Shown here: piece after piece, positions 34,160 to 45,017 of the stretch | Layout: every line of letters starts with the position of its first letter | How positions within the stretch are numbered: the stretch's first letter is position 1 | DNA from: Amyloporia xantha | Taxonomy: Eukaryota; Basidiomycota; Agaricomycetes; Polyporales; Adustoporiaceae | Length of the DNA stretch: 64,000 bases | NCBI GenBank assembly: GCA_036971615.1 | Contig: JAYKKR010000004.1 | Location: forward strand, 2,378,421-2,442,420 | Direction: 5' to 3' | Translations under genes and position numbers: made by a program | Notes under the pieces: generated by a model | Told to the model about the DNA's origin: nothing | Database searches by the model: none | What the model saw: only the letters and a program-made list of their open reading frames with translations

Positions 34160-34805
34160 CACACCATACAGTCACTATAGCCTACTCTATAGGGAGAGAT
34201 ATGGGTGAAATTTTTATTACTTAGTAAGGAGAGCGGACGTCGGCCGACGCCATCGCTATAGCCTGCAGTGCAGGGTCGGCCGAGACGGTATAATATAGCC
34301 TGTAGATACGGTGCGGCCGAGTGCGCCATATTTCCGTAGTATATTCTCGCCTTCAAGTAGCGTCGGCCGAGAGGGTATAATATAGCCTGTAGACACGGCG
34401 CGGCCGAGTGCGCCATATTTCTGTGGTATATTCTCGCCTGCAAGTAGTGTCGGCCGAGAGGGTGTAATATAGCCTTTAGACACGGTGCGGCCGAGTGCGC
34501 CATATTTCCGTGGTATATTATCGCCTTCAAGTAGTGTCGGCCGAGAGGGTATAATATAGCCTGTAGACATGGCGCGGCCGAGTGCGCCATATTTCCGTGG
34601 TATATTATCGCCTTCAAGTAGTGTCGGCCGAGAGGGTATAATATAGCCTGTAGACATGGCGCGGCCGAGTGCGCCATATTTCCGTGGTATATTATCGCCT
34701 TCCAGTAGCGTCGCCGAGGGCTATAATATAGCCTTTAGACACGGCGCGGCCGAGTGCGCCATATTTCCGTGGTATATTATCGCCTTCAAGTAGCGTCGGC
34801 CGATG
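34160..34805. repeat. Left terminal array of KDZ element 1
   Basis: About six tandem units of 87 bp (repeat starts CGGCCGAGTGCGCCAT at 34,314, 34,401, 34,488 and onward). Each contains a CGCCATATTTCCGTGGTATATT segment and CGGCCGAGAGGGTATAATATAG. The array is in inverted orientation to that at 51,579-52,470. The shared ACGTCGGCCGACG palindrome lies just inside the terminus. Confidence 0.9.
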
Positions 34806-35006
34806 GTGGATGCAGTGGTATTCATATCGCGCATCATGGCGCGCCGCGCTTATGGGCCTGGTATGCCCACTGGGATGGTATTTTCATGGCGCGGTATCGG
34901 CGCCGCCAGGTCATGTGTTCGCGTATATTGGTAAAGCAACTCAATATTCTGTGACTACATTTTGTCCTTGATGCCAACGACATCGGAGTATATACTGTAT
35001 AACGAA

Positions 35007-36715
35007 TTATATCTCGCCATTCCACATCATGGCTTCAACCCCAGTGGTCCCGTCCTGCGGTGGCTTGGCTGTGAGCAAGGATTTGATGGGCTGGTGCAGC
35101 TTCAAGATTGCGTTGGCGACGTCGATGTCCTCTTCTATACGTCGTAACCTCTCGCTCAGGGATTGCGCTTGAAGGAACATCAAGTTTTCTTCGCTTCGCG
35201 AGGAAAACCTTCTATTGTTTTCTTTAGCGAATGGCAAATTGCGAGCGCAGTGTCATACCGAATTTAATCTCGATGGCGTTCATGGCGCTATTGGGGAGTG
35301 GCCTCTGCCATCATCAAAGTATGGATTCTCCAATTCTTTGCATATTTAAGTATGGTGAAAGGGTGAATTTCGCTGTACTTACTTGAGTCAATGATGTCCT
35401 CGTCGTGATCCAGAATGGGAGCGAGGGCGAAGGTACGAGGGAGATCCTGGCCACGGTCTCTGAGCCGCTGACGGTGTGCCTCCAAGTCCTGGAGTGGTAT
35501 CAGCATGACGATGAAGGCGATGGAGGGCTTTCACTTACCAGAGGACCGCGGGGTATGTTGTGCTCGTCCAACACCTCATTTATAATGTCAAGGTACTGTC
35601 TATGAGTATTCAAACACAAAGGCAAGAGAAAGCGAGGCAAAATACCTGGCGATTGAGTTGGATGAGGCGCTCATCCGCCATGTCAACATCGCCATCTTGG
35701 CTATGCGCAAGGTCGTGATCAAGTGCGCCGTCCATCCCGCTCGCGTCCACGCCGCCGTCCACGCCGCCATCCACGACGCCATCCATAGGCGCGCCTCTAT
35801 CTTCAATAGTAGAGGAATGGAGTGTCAGTAGGAAATAGGTTTAAAAACATGAGTGTGGACATACCTGGAGATGGAGTGGCCGGGAGATCCAGCTGATCAC
35901 GGAGCTGGAGGACTGGAGACAGCGATGGCGACAAGTCGAGGTGTGCACAATGAGGGACAGGCGACTCGAAGGTAGGCTGGGCGCTGTGCACTCGCTCTGG
36001 AGATGCCTCCAGGTCAAGCTGTGGACGGTGCAACGGGGTGTTTACCTGCGATGGCGAAAGGTCCAGGGCGGATCTAAAAGGTGAGGTCTGCATTCGCGAT
36101 TGCGAGGTGAAATCCAACGGTTGTCTTGATAGCGAGGTATTCGGCGGTGAGGGCGAAATGTTGAGCGATGGACGGAAGAGATCTATATCTTGGGAAGATG
36201 CCGATTGCATTGTGGGCCTACGTAGTTGAGGGGACGTTAATTGGGGAAGACGAGGTCCACACGTCTTTTTGAAGTAGGCGCGGACGGCGGTGGCGGCATA
36301 TCGAGAGGAGTGCTACGTTGTGCAGATCCCCCTGAACGTTGGCAAGGTCAGGCGTTGGCGACATAGCAAAGCGAAAGTTGAGCGGCGGCGGGGATGGCGA
36401 TGGCGATGCGGACAAATCGCCAAGCGTACGCGCTGGTGGCAGAGTGCGTGAAGGCGAAGGCGAAGGCGAAGACACCACATCCAGAATTGGGCGAGAAACA
36501 TCCCCTCTGATGGGCGAGGAGTCGAAGTCCAGAGTTGGGCGAGGGACATCCCCTCTGATGGGCGAGGACTCGAAGTCCAGGGTAGGGCGAGGGCATCACC
36601 TCTGATGGGCGAGGAGTCGAAGTCTAGTATTTGGCGGGCTGAGGGGAGTGAGCGCAGGTTGGCGTGAGGATATCTACATGATGTGCTCACCTAGCTCGTC
36701 TGCGTGTTCCGACAT
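35007..36715 (-). CDS. Gene A1: SP/LD-repeat protein of KDZ element 1
   Basis: The start is placed at MSEHADEL (36,715), followed by a GTGAGC donor. Downstream exons encode low-complexity repeats: first SSPIRGDVSRPILD-type units (about 36,480-36,620), then an SPSPSPS tract, then degenerate PLxRPxLDLSPS units (35,810-36,200). The C-terminal exon (35,007-35,237) has a helical segment, LSERLRRIEEDIDVANAIL. The corresponding gene of element 2 keeps the LD-rich tract and the helical segment but not the exact repeats. The composition suggests a disordered, multivalent protein. I recognise no catalytic domain. Intron positions are only partly resolved. Confidence 0.55.
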
Positions 36716-36967
36716 GGTTGAAAGCAAGGCGGAAGGAATGCGGAAACGTGCCAAGTTCGTCTAGAGGCATCTAATATACCCATGAGCGCAACACGTGCGG
36801 TGCCGATCGAACGGGCGCAGATCTTTCCGCCAGGCGCCCGCCATCAACCAACGCGATGCACCGCGTGGGTCTGACTTCGTCTCTTCTTCTACCACCACCA
36901 CCACCACCACCACCACCACCGCCATCACCACAGCTGTCAAATCCCATCTCGCTTTGCTTCTACCACC

Positions 36968-39682
36968 ATGTCCGCCTCCAGCATCAACAGCGACATCATC
37001 ATCGCCGCAGTGCGCCTGGAAGAGGCGCTGAAGTTTCTGCCCGGGAAGCGCGACGCGAAGTACAAGGTGTTTGAGAGCAACTTCTGGGAGGAAGTGGTAA
37101 GTGATTGTAACACAATCAGGGTGAGCACTGTGGCGCTGAGTCTGTATAATGGCGCCTCTAGCAATCGATCTTTGCGAAGATCAAGGCGCTGGGAAAACAC
37201 CGCGAGGGATTACAAGTGCCGCCGCTGTTGGTCAGCGCCATGGCGCAATACACGGTGGCGTCGCACAAGAAGCGCGGAGTGGACTTGACTGCCATCAAGG
37301 TTGACGACCCGCCATTCAAAGCCATGGCCTCTCCAAATACGTGTGGCATGGCGATTACATTGCCGAAGACCTCGGGGGCAACCTTTGGTGGAAAGGTGAG
37401 TGCACTGCGAAACCCTACGCCACGTCATCACTAACGGCTCAGCAGCGCTGTTGCGCAAGCGTACGAGCGAGGTTGCGCTGGGTGGGGATGGAGTTGCGGG
37501 GCCAAGTGGGGTGACGGAGGAGGCAGAGGCGGGCGGGAGTCGAGGGAAAGTGGCGAAGAAGGGGGCGGATGACGACGCAGGGGCGGCCTCTAGAAGGTCA
37601 AAGGGAACGACGCCAGCGACGGACGGCGATGAGGGTGTCGTCATCGCTGCACCAGTAACGAAGAAGCCACGGCGCGGAGGGGCTGCAACGACGAAGCCGG
37701 GAACTAAGGCGGCATCCAAGGGCGGAGTCAAGACCACCACTGCGAAAGCGGCAGGAGAGGAAACGACGGCCGGCAAGTCTGAGCCGCGGATGAAGACGAA
37801 GGCGGGGCCATCGACGTCGAAGACGAATGAGAAGGCTTCATCGCGCAAGTCTCCTGCGGGCAAGGATGATGACGCCAGGCAGACGCGGTCGAAGGCGAAG
37901 GCGGGATCGTCGACGGGGAAGGGAAAGGGAAAGGCGAAGGCCTCGCCGGCGCCCGAAGATGACGACATGGACGAGGATGCTCAAGGCGAGAGTGAGGAGA
38001 TGGAGGAGACAGAGACATTTGTCTCGGTGAGTACGTTTACCAGATGCGCGGCAAGCGATGCTGACTGACATGCCTTCAGGCGATGCCTTGCGGAAATTGC
38101 GCCAAGGCCAAAGCTGAATGCAGGCTTGCTGTCGTGGACGGTCGGCGTTGCATGCGCTGCCTGAAGCGCAAGATAGGCTGCTCGATCGTGCCACACAACC
38201 TGAGCGGCAATCCGATCAGGGGCCCCTACGGTGCAGTCCTGGCAAGCAAGTATCAGGACGTCATCAAGAACAGCCTCGCCGATGGCATCAAGCCTCCTCC
38301 ACCGCGCTGGGATGAGGAGAGGAAGGAGTTTGTGGAGGATAGAGGCAAGCGGGGCAAAGCGGCGGCGAAGGGTTCGGAATCGAAGGCGAGCGATGAGATG
38401 GATGTGGATGAAGAAGAAGGGGAAAAGGACGATGGCAAGGCGGGTAGCGCGGATGTCGATGCGAAGGACGACGCGGAGGTGGACAGCCAGCTGCGGGTGG
38501 CGTCAGCGACTAGCGATGCGGCTGCGTCCCGCCCAATAGCGCCGCTCCCGAAGACGTCGCTCAGCTCGATGAAGGCGTGGGTTGGGAAGCCACCTCCAGC
38601 GGTGGCTAAAGGGAAGGGCAAGGAGCGCGCGGACCGTCCTCTCCAGGAGGCAGAGGCCAGCAGCTCGAGCGATCGCTCGGCGCGGCTTGGGCTCAGGCCT
38701 GGCGAGGTAAAATGTAAGTCGGCTTCACTCTTTCTGGACGGCGCGATCAACTGACCAAGTCAATGTGTGGCTGCCAGACCACCATGGCGAGTACCACCAC
38801 TACGTAGGATTCTCCAAGGACCCCACCGCCATGGATGAAGGGCGCCACGCGCAGGACCAGGAGCTGTCTCATTTCCAGCCATTTACGGCGTACCTCACTG
38901 AGCAAGGCCACCGACTCGAGAAGAACATCAACATAATGACCGCGTGGCAAGACCGCTTCGGTAGCATGGTCGACAACTTCCAGCAGTCACTGCTCGCCAT
39001 CAACAGGCAGCAGGTCAACATGACCGAGCGCATTGATAACGCCGAGGGGCAGATTGGCGGTCTACTGGCAAGAGTGGAAGGCGCGGAGCAGACTCTGCAA
39101 GATGTGCGCTCTGAGGACTCCGTCGCTCGCATCGCCGCGCTCGAGGAGATGGTCACGGTTCTGCAGGACGATCTGCGCGCAGCCAAGGAGAACATGGCGA
39201 TGGATCGCCTTGGTGCCCAAGTCGCGAACATGGAGGTGCGCGTGGACACCTTGATGGACAACGTGCGCGATGAGAGCGAGAGGACGCGGCAGGCGATGGC
39301 GGGCATTGAGGCAGGTGAGGCGAGATTACAGGGGCTCATCGCGCAGTTTGAGTCAGTGCGCCGTGACGTCGCTCGCCACAACGACGCGGGAGGCCGAGAC
39401 GCTATTGGACAAGGCGCATCTGTCGGTGGAGCTCGTGCAGAAGGCGGAACAGGACGCGCAACGACGGCGCAAGGCGAGGCGATCATGGACAGCGCTCACG
39501 AGGGAGCCACTCCCATTTCGTGGTCTACCTCAGAGCGTGGCTCTGTAGGAGATCAATCGGACTTCACGAATGAAGCTCTGTCGACGCCTCGCCGGTGGCT
39601 CCACACCTTCAATCAGGCGTTTCTCCTTGGAGATCGACGACGACGAGATGGCGAGCGTGGCCGCGGAGGAGCGAGAGCCTGA
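36968..39682 (+). CDS. Gene B1: Zn2Cys6 coiled-coil DNA-binding protein
   Basis: Exon 1 (36,968-37,096) encodes MSASSINSDIIIAAVRLEEA. Exon 2 (37,162-37,395) completes an N-terminal domain with a VPPLLVSAMAQY segment matching B2. A long Lys/Ala/Ser/Thr-rich basic and acidic linker follows (37,443-38,026). After an intron (GTGAGT at 38,027) comes the cysteine cluster C-x2-C-x6-C-x9-C-x2-C-x6-C (starting MPCGNCAKAKAEC), the spacing of fungal Gal4-type Zn2Cys6 domains, including lysines in the first loop. The last exon (from 38,777) is mostly coiled coil (residues such as RIDNAEGQIGGLLARVEGAE). Known Zn2Cys6 domains bind GC-rich triplets, often as coiled-coil dimers, so sequence-specific binding within the element is plausible. 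The exon 2/3 junction is out of phase by one base. Confidence 0.75.
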
Positions 39683-39692
39683 TGCCGCAACA

Positions 39693-42600
39693 TCACCCGT
39701 CGCTGTCGAGGACGCCGAGATGCCTCCCGCTTCGCCTTAGATAATTGTTTTTGTAACTTTGCTGTACGTTCAAACCAATGCATTGTGTACACTCTCCAGC
39801 GACCAGTAACATTGAGACTGCGATGACGGCAACACCCTCGGCATCACAGTGCGCCACGGGGGCTTGCACAGGGAGCGGCACACCATCGCCATCCTTCGCA
39901 GCGCTGAGTTCAATCATCGCCATTGAATTTAAATGCGAGGTAGTGTACATGGGAAATAGTATTCTAACGGCGACCACGCGCTTTAGTGGGTCGGGGCTGA
40001 GCTCCCCTACCTGTCTTGCGCGATGACCTACGAATGGCGGGGGCAGGCTCGCCCTGCTCTTCCTCGCCATCGCTATAAGTCTCCGCCAGAGCCCGCTTTG
40101 AGCGACCCGCCTTTTTCGCTTTTCACGAGGTTGGGGTGGTTTCTCTGCTTCCTCCTCCTCCTCCTCCTCTTCGCTCACGCGGTGACTTCGCTTTTTCAAC
40201 TTTTCCTCCTTAGCTTTTGTCTTCTGACGAGTGTGGGTGGCGACCTTCATGTCGTTGAGAGCACCCGTGATCGAGGACCCGCCTGCCGTTGGCAGTGCCT
40301 GAATATTGATCTCCTTTGCCTGCCGAGCTGTTTGGCGTGTCTTGCGCTTTGGCACAGGAAGTGAGGGAGAAGGACCACGATTGGCCTCGCCGTCGCTCTC
40401 GTCTTCACTGTCATGATTTTCACGGTCGGAGAAATGAACCTGTAGGCCCCTCATATCTCGAACGGGTGAGAGCTGATTCATCGCAATAGGTGGAGAGGAG
40501 GAGAAATCCATACTCCCGCGGCGGACAGTTGCGTCATTGAGCGCGATGGGGGAGGATGGTGGTGCGCGCCCTGGCGCCATTGGCGAGGAAGGCGGTGCGC
40601 CGTCAATTGATGGCGGTCTCTCTTCTAGTTGTGGACGCGGTCTCATACCCAAGGCGCGCTTAGGTATGGATGGAAAGACCGATCTTCCCGTGGTCATTAG
40701 CGGCCTTGCTGGAGGCGGTTTTCCTGTGACTGGAAACGGAAGCGAATGTTTTTGCGTGCCTCGCAGAGGTTCCGGCAACGGCGAGCTGGATTGCTGAGCT
40801 ACTTGGCCATTATGCGCGTCTCGCGATCGCCTTATCTTAGGGGATGTGAGGATTGGCGCGGCTTCCCTCGCCAATGCCGCTGGCGGGTCCGGCGTACGAC
40901 GCTCCTGTTCCGCCCGCAGGGTTTGCAAATGGCGAGGCTTCGGGCGGAGTGGGGGAGGTGGACCCTTGTCGAGATTCCCAGTGGGCATCATGGGAGGGCG
41001 AGGTGATGGCTTCCCCTGTCTGGGAACGTGGGGCGGTGGTGGACCATATTTCAACACCGGTGGTGGGGCCTCCAAAGGTGTTGGCTGCGCCGCGGCCACA
41101 GTGCTACTCCGGGTGACAGAGCTACCTTCCATGCATGGCGCGTCGCCTTGCACAGATTGTGCCTGCTTCACCAGCGCGCACAACGATGATACATGCGGGT
41201 CGAGCCTCTGGGCAATCACGGCGAAGGGTATGGCGCTCTCGCTGACATGGCGTGGAATGTCCGAAGGCGGGGCGTCGGGATCCTGGAAGGCGAACTGTGC
41301 CGCCGTCAGATCGCGGCTTATCATGGCGATCACGAGGAGCACTTGTTCAATCATGCCGACGTCCCCTGTCAGCCTGCCGGACTTGTTCAAATAAGGCTTC
41401 GAGTCGAGCCACTTCAGCACTGGATCGAGCCCATGGGCGTGGCGATGAACCATATAGGACAAGTGTCGATGCGGGTTGTGCCAGGTCGCCCAGTCGGCGC
41501 CTTCCGGTGCCCGCTTTGTCGTCTTCAGCCCACTCTATCACTCGCAAGGTAAGCCTTAGTTTACGGAGAAAATGAAGTTACTACCATCATGCGAGGCAGC
41601 GCGTCCACAATCACGCGAAATTCTGGCGATGGCGATGCCGCCTCCAGCCATTGCTGACGCCGTCTACGTGAAAGCAGCGCCCAATTGGGGCGGCGCCTTT
41701 TGCATCTTCGCTGTCATCATCTTCGTCGGAAGTTGACCCGACGTCGATGTCCAGATTGAAAGTCTCGTGCTCGGTGTCGTCGTCCACGGCGCTATCGTCA
41801 TCGGTGCTGAGACGTTGCACGCCTTGCCCTTGCCGCTTTCACCGCCTTCTTTTTCTTCTTTTTGGGGCCCGCCTTGCCTTTAGCGCCTTTGGGTGCTCTC
41901 GCCGCCTCATACACAGCAGGGATTAGCTCCGAATCCTCGTCCCCCTGCTCTTCAGGTATGCCTTGAAGCGGAACGCGCACTGCCCCTTGTTTGCCTCTTG
42001 CGCCGCTCTCCAATGATGCAGGACCGCGATGATGTCCTTCCTGACCATATGCGACGGATCGTCGAATTGGAAGCCGTCTGGCACCATTCCTGCTTCTATA
42101 AATTCAGCCCCACGCACTTTGAGCGCGCGCCAAGGGCACTTCTCTTTGGCGCTTCCTGCAGCCCGTTCTATGGCGCCATCAGCGTCTTTGTGAGCGCCGT
42201 GTGGATCAAGACTTACGGTAGTGAGTAGACAGAAAGTCTCTGATCATGGATTTCATCACAGGCAGGGATGGCGCATCCTCGCCATCCATTGGCGGTATCA
42301 ACGGGAGACCGCCATCGTCGACCAGCAGCTCTCGCCGTGTGCTGCGAGACGTTCCTCTCCATTGTCAACGCTCGCCTCGCGATTGCTATCAAATGCCTCT
42401 GTGCTGTACTTGGCCCATTTGACCATCGTATCTGCGTGCCAATCGTCCACCTTGGAAAAGGCTTTTCCATTCTCCATCTCATCGTTGAAGTCGTGTCTGT
42501 GAAAAGCGGTCAGAGCGGTGAGAGGCGATACAAATTGCCTGCTCACTCCTGAATGACGACTCTCCCATCAGGAGATTTGTAGCTACTCAACGTAAAGATC

Positions 42601-43237
42601 CTGACACCATGGCGTCGGTATGCCTCTCGAGCGTATTTCCTCAGAAACGGAATGAGCTCCTTGTCCGCTTTCCTGCGTCGCCATCAGCTGCCGTTAACTT
42701 AGCACAAAGGTCGCGCTCCCACTCACGCCGAAGATCCAGCCTTGACCTCTTTGGCGTCATTGTTGAACGCATCCGCCTTCATCTGGTAGTCCGCCTTTGC
42801 GTCCTCATCCAGTTTGCCCCAATACTCGCTCACTACCTTGGTGTATGCGCCTATCTCCTGGTGGGCCAGACCTCGTCCTCCCGTCCTTTCGTTGGCCACC
42901 CTTAGCAGCTCTGTTTTGTGCTCCTCTTGATACATATCCCTCGCTGACCGTTTTTCGTTCCAGGGATGGGCACCTGGGGTTCTACGATTCGGTAGTGGTT
43001 GCTGAAATAGGTCCCCAGGGACTATAGAAATGTGTGAATGACGAAGATGACAATGCCATGAACTGTTGGTTTGACCTTTTTCAGGCCATTTTTATCTGTC
43101 AGCTCTGCAAATTGTTCCATGAGGATATTGACAGCCTCATCGACAATGGGTGCCCTCGCAGTGCCTTTGGTGTTGCGCCATCGCTCTATTTGCTCTGGGA
43201 TCTTGTCTAGATATGCCTGCAGGATAGCTATTCCCAT
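39693..43237 (-). CDS. Gene C1: large charged protein with HMG-box-like segment
   Basis: The proposed start is MGIAILQAYLDKIPEQ (43,237). A motif (IVDEAVNILMEQFAEL...GLKKV) aligns with the start of C2. Next is a segment (about 42,723-42,935, EEHKTELLRVANERTG...YWGKLDEDAKADYQMKADAF) with the aromatic and charged spacing of an HMG box. Then come HDFNDEMENGKAFS and PDGFQFDDPSHMVRKDI motifs shared with C2, a Lys-rich tract (GPKKKKKKAVKAAR), an acidic tract, and a 589-codon open stretch (39,693-41,462) rich in proline and basic residues. Both the domain order and the position next to the TET/JBP gene match element 2. Exact exons are uncertain and one frame break near 42,950 is possible. It may be a chromatin-binding partner of D1, but that is inference. 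Confidence 0.6.
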
Positions 43238-43685
43238 GGCGAGGACAACAAGCAGACCGAGATGCTCTCAGGATGACAGACACTTGGGCACTCCCAACTG
43301 AACATTTGCCCAGACGTGTCTGACCTCCGGTGATACTTTCGTCCTGTTCTAACCCCGCTGATCTCTCTTACACTGCAAGTGTCCATGTCGGGGCAGACCC
43401 GACCGGCATCCCTCCGGCGGAGCGCGGCATCTCACAGGCCGAGGCCCCGGCGTAATGGCGCCGTGGTCGAGAATCGCGGTCCACATGCCAATGACGCGCC
43501 TCGATCACCGGATCACGCCTTGCCGATCGGCTGGGCCTGATCTTGCCGGCGCTTGCTCAACGATGTGATCGACCAAACAAGTGTGCAAAGCTAATGGACA
43601 TGCTGTTGCAGCATGGTCAGTAGATGGCAGATTGAGCAATAATGCGAGATGGGGCGTGTATCTCCATCCATCTCGTCTGTAAGCC

Positions 43686-44944
43686 ATGATAGCGGGCAGC
43701 GGCTTGGAGCTCAGCGACACATTGGCAGCTTGCATGCGCGATATGTTTCAGTTTTGGCTACACAAGCTTCGGAATGCAGCCGGACAACCGAGAAACCCAC
43801 AGCCTCCCACACATATCCGCGCCGATATCGTCGTCGAATGCAGCCAGATCGCGCACCAGCTCGCAAAGGCATATATCAAACCTGGTGTGTACTCTTGGAT
43901 GCTGTGGGCATCTACTCATGCTGCGCTGACCGGAAAGTAGTGCGCTTATCCTGGGACATTGACCGGTATTCTGATGCTATAGGCGTGGGCAACACCGGAC
44001 AGAACGTGAATCTGGAGGCGCAGCTCAAGACTAAATGGCCGCCTCTCCTCCCAGACACCACCGTGGTTCTAGATGAACCCTGCGTGCTCCTCGACCAGCA
44101 CTCGCGCATCCTAGCATGGGTGCTTCCGGGCGTCCTTCATGTGAATCGCCAGGTGGGCTCATTCATCTTCCGCCATGCACCGTGCTCACTACGCTGTGTC
44201 GGCAGAGGGAGATACAATTGGCGACGGCCCACCTATCAACACAACTGATGCGTAAAGCCCCGGGGGTCAGTTGGCGAAACCATGAAGCATATTTCCGCGA
44301 TCGATCAACCTGCACCACACCTCCGGGGACTGTCAATCTGTCTCCAGGATGGCACGCGCTGGGTCACACGGTACGCTGACGATCCCTTAACTCTGATGAC
44401 TGGCGAATGACGGCGCATACATCCAGGGCCCATTGGACCCAATGCTGCCTTCGGCGAGCTTACGCGATAAAGATGGCCAGAGTGGATGGCGATGGTTGAC
44501 CGCCATCCGTGAATCAGCCGCCATCCTATCCGCCATGATGTCCATCATGCATCCCGACCTGTATGCTGCGGGACATACATGCATGGAGTCGCTTCTTGGC
44601 GAAGTGGAGTATCCCGCAATAGTAAGCGCTTGGTCTTCGATCTTCAATGGCGTTCAGGTCATCAGCAATCGCGAGACGCCGCTACACCGCGACAAAACTC
44701 GCGCAAGCAGTGGTTCGACCTTCTCACCACGGTAGGGAGCTACGGCGCATTGGAAATGCAGCTGGATGGTCCAAATATCGCTATAGACTACAAGGCGGGT
44801 AGCGTAGTTGCGCTTTGCGGAAAGCTTCTGCGCCATGGCGTTCAGAGATGCGATGGAGAGCGCATATGCTACGCTTATTTTATGAGGGACTCAGTGCATG
44901 CCGCGATGAATGTCAAGGCACCGCACTGGATGGAGTGGACTTAA
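43686..44944 (+). pseudogene. Gene D1: TET/JBP-family dioxygenase with 1-base frameshift
   Basis: TET/JBP enzymes are Fe(II)/2-oxoglutarate dioxygenases that oxidise 5-methylcytosine or thymine in DNA. Exon 1 (from 43,686) encodes MIAGSGLELSDTLAACM and later exons carry RLSWDIDRYSDAIG and LPGVLHVNRQ. The catalytic region contains the HxD motif as HRD (44,685-44,693), the distal histidine in LRHGV (44,834-44,836), and the 2OG-binding arginine in YAYFMRD. Directly after HRD an A4 run (44,694-44,697) lacks one base compared with D2, so the two halves of the active site lie in different frames. Either the copy is dead or the consensus has a homopolymer error. It is divergent from C1 and convergent with E1. 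Confidence 0.88.
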
Positions 44945-45017
44945 GGTTGCATACACAGATCTGTATTTGTGTCAAGTCTATGTTTGTGTATCTAGTAGGG
45001 TCGTGAATGGCGAACCA

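Noticed and set aside
33771..34208. Plus-strand ORF with alternating Val-Glu repeats (EVEVAVEVEV) as a membrane or silk-like protein
   Set aside because: It is the antisense of the Leu-Asp-rich tract of gene A2, which aligns by position and neighbouring motif with A1.
34147..34677. Open frame of 176 codons with repeating MAHSAAPCLQAILYPLGR units
   Set aside because: It is translation of the 87-bp terminal array, whose period is a multiple of three; the inverted right array does not encode it and other units have stops.
37400..38068. Gene B1 linker as a histone H1-like protein because of its Lys/Ala/Thr-rich composition
   Set aside because: No winged-helix globular domain is present; the stretch is a linker between two conserved domains of B1.
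36348..38315. Many long opposite-strand ORFs over genes A1 and B1, and similarly over C1, B2 and C2
   Set aside because: They mirror GC-rich or repetitive coding sequence on the other strand, have low-complexity composition and no splice logic, and are not shared between elements in alignable form.
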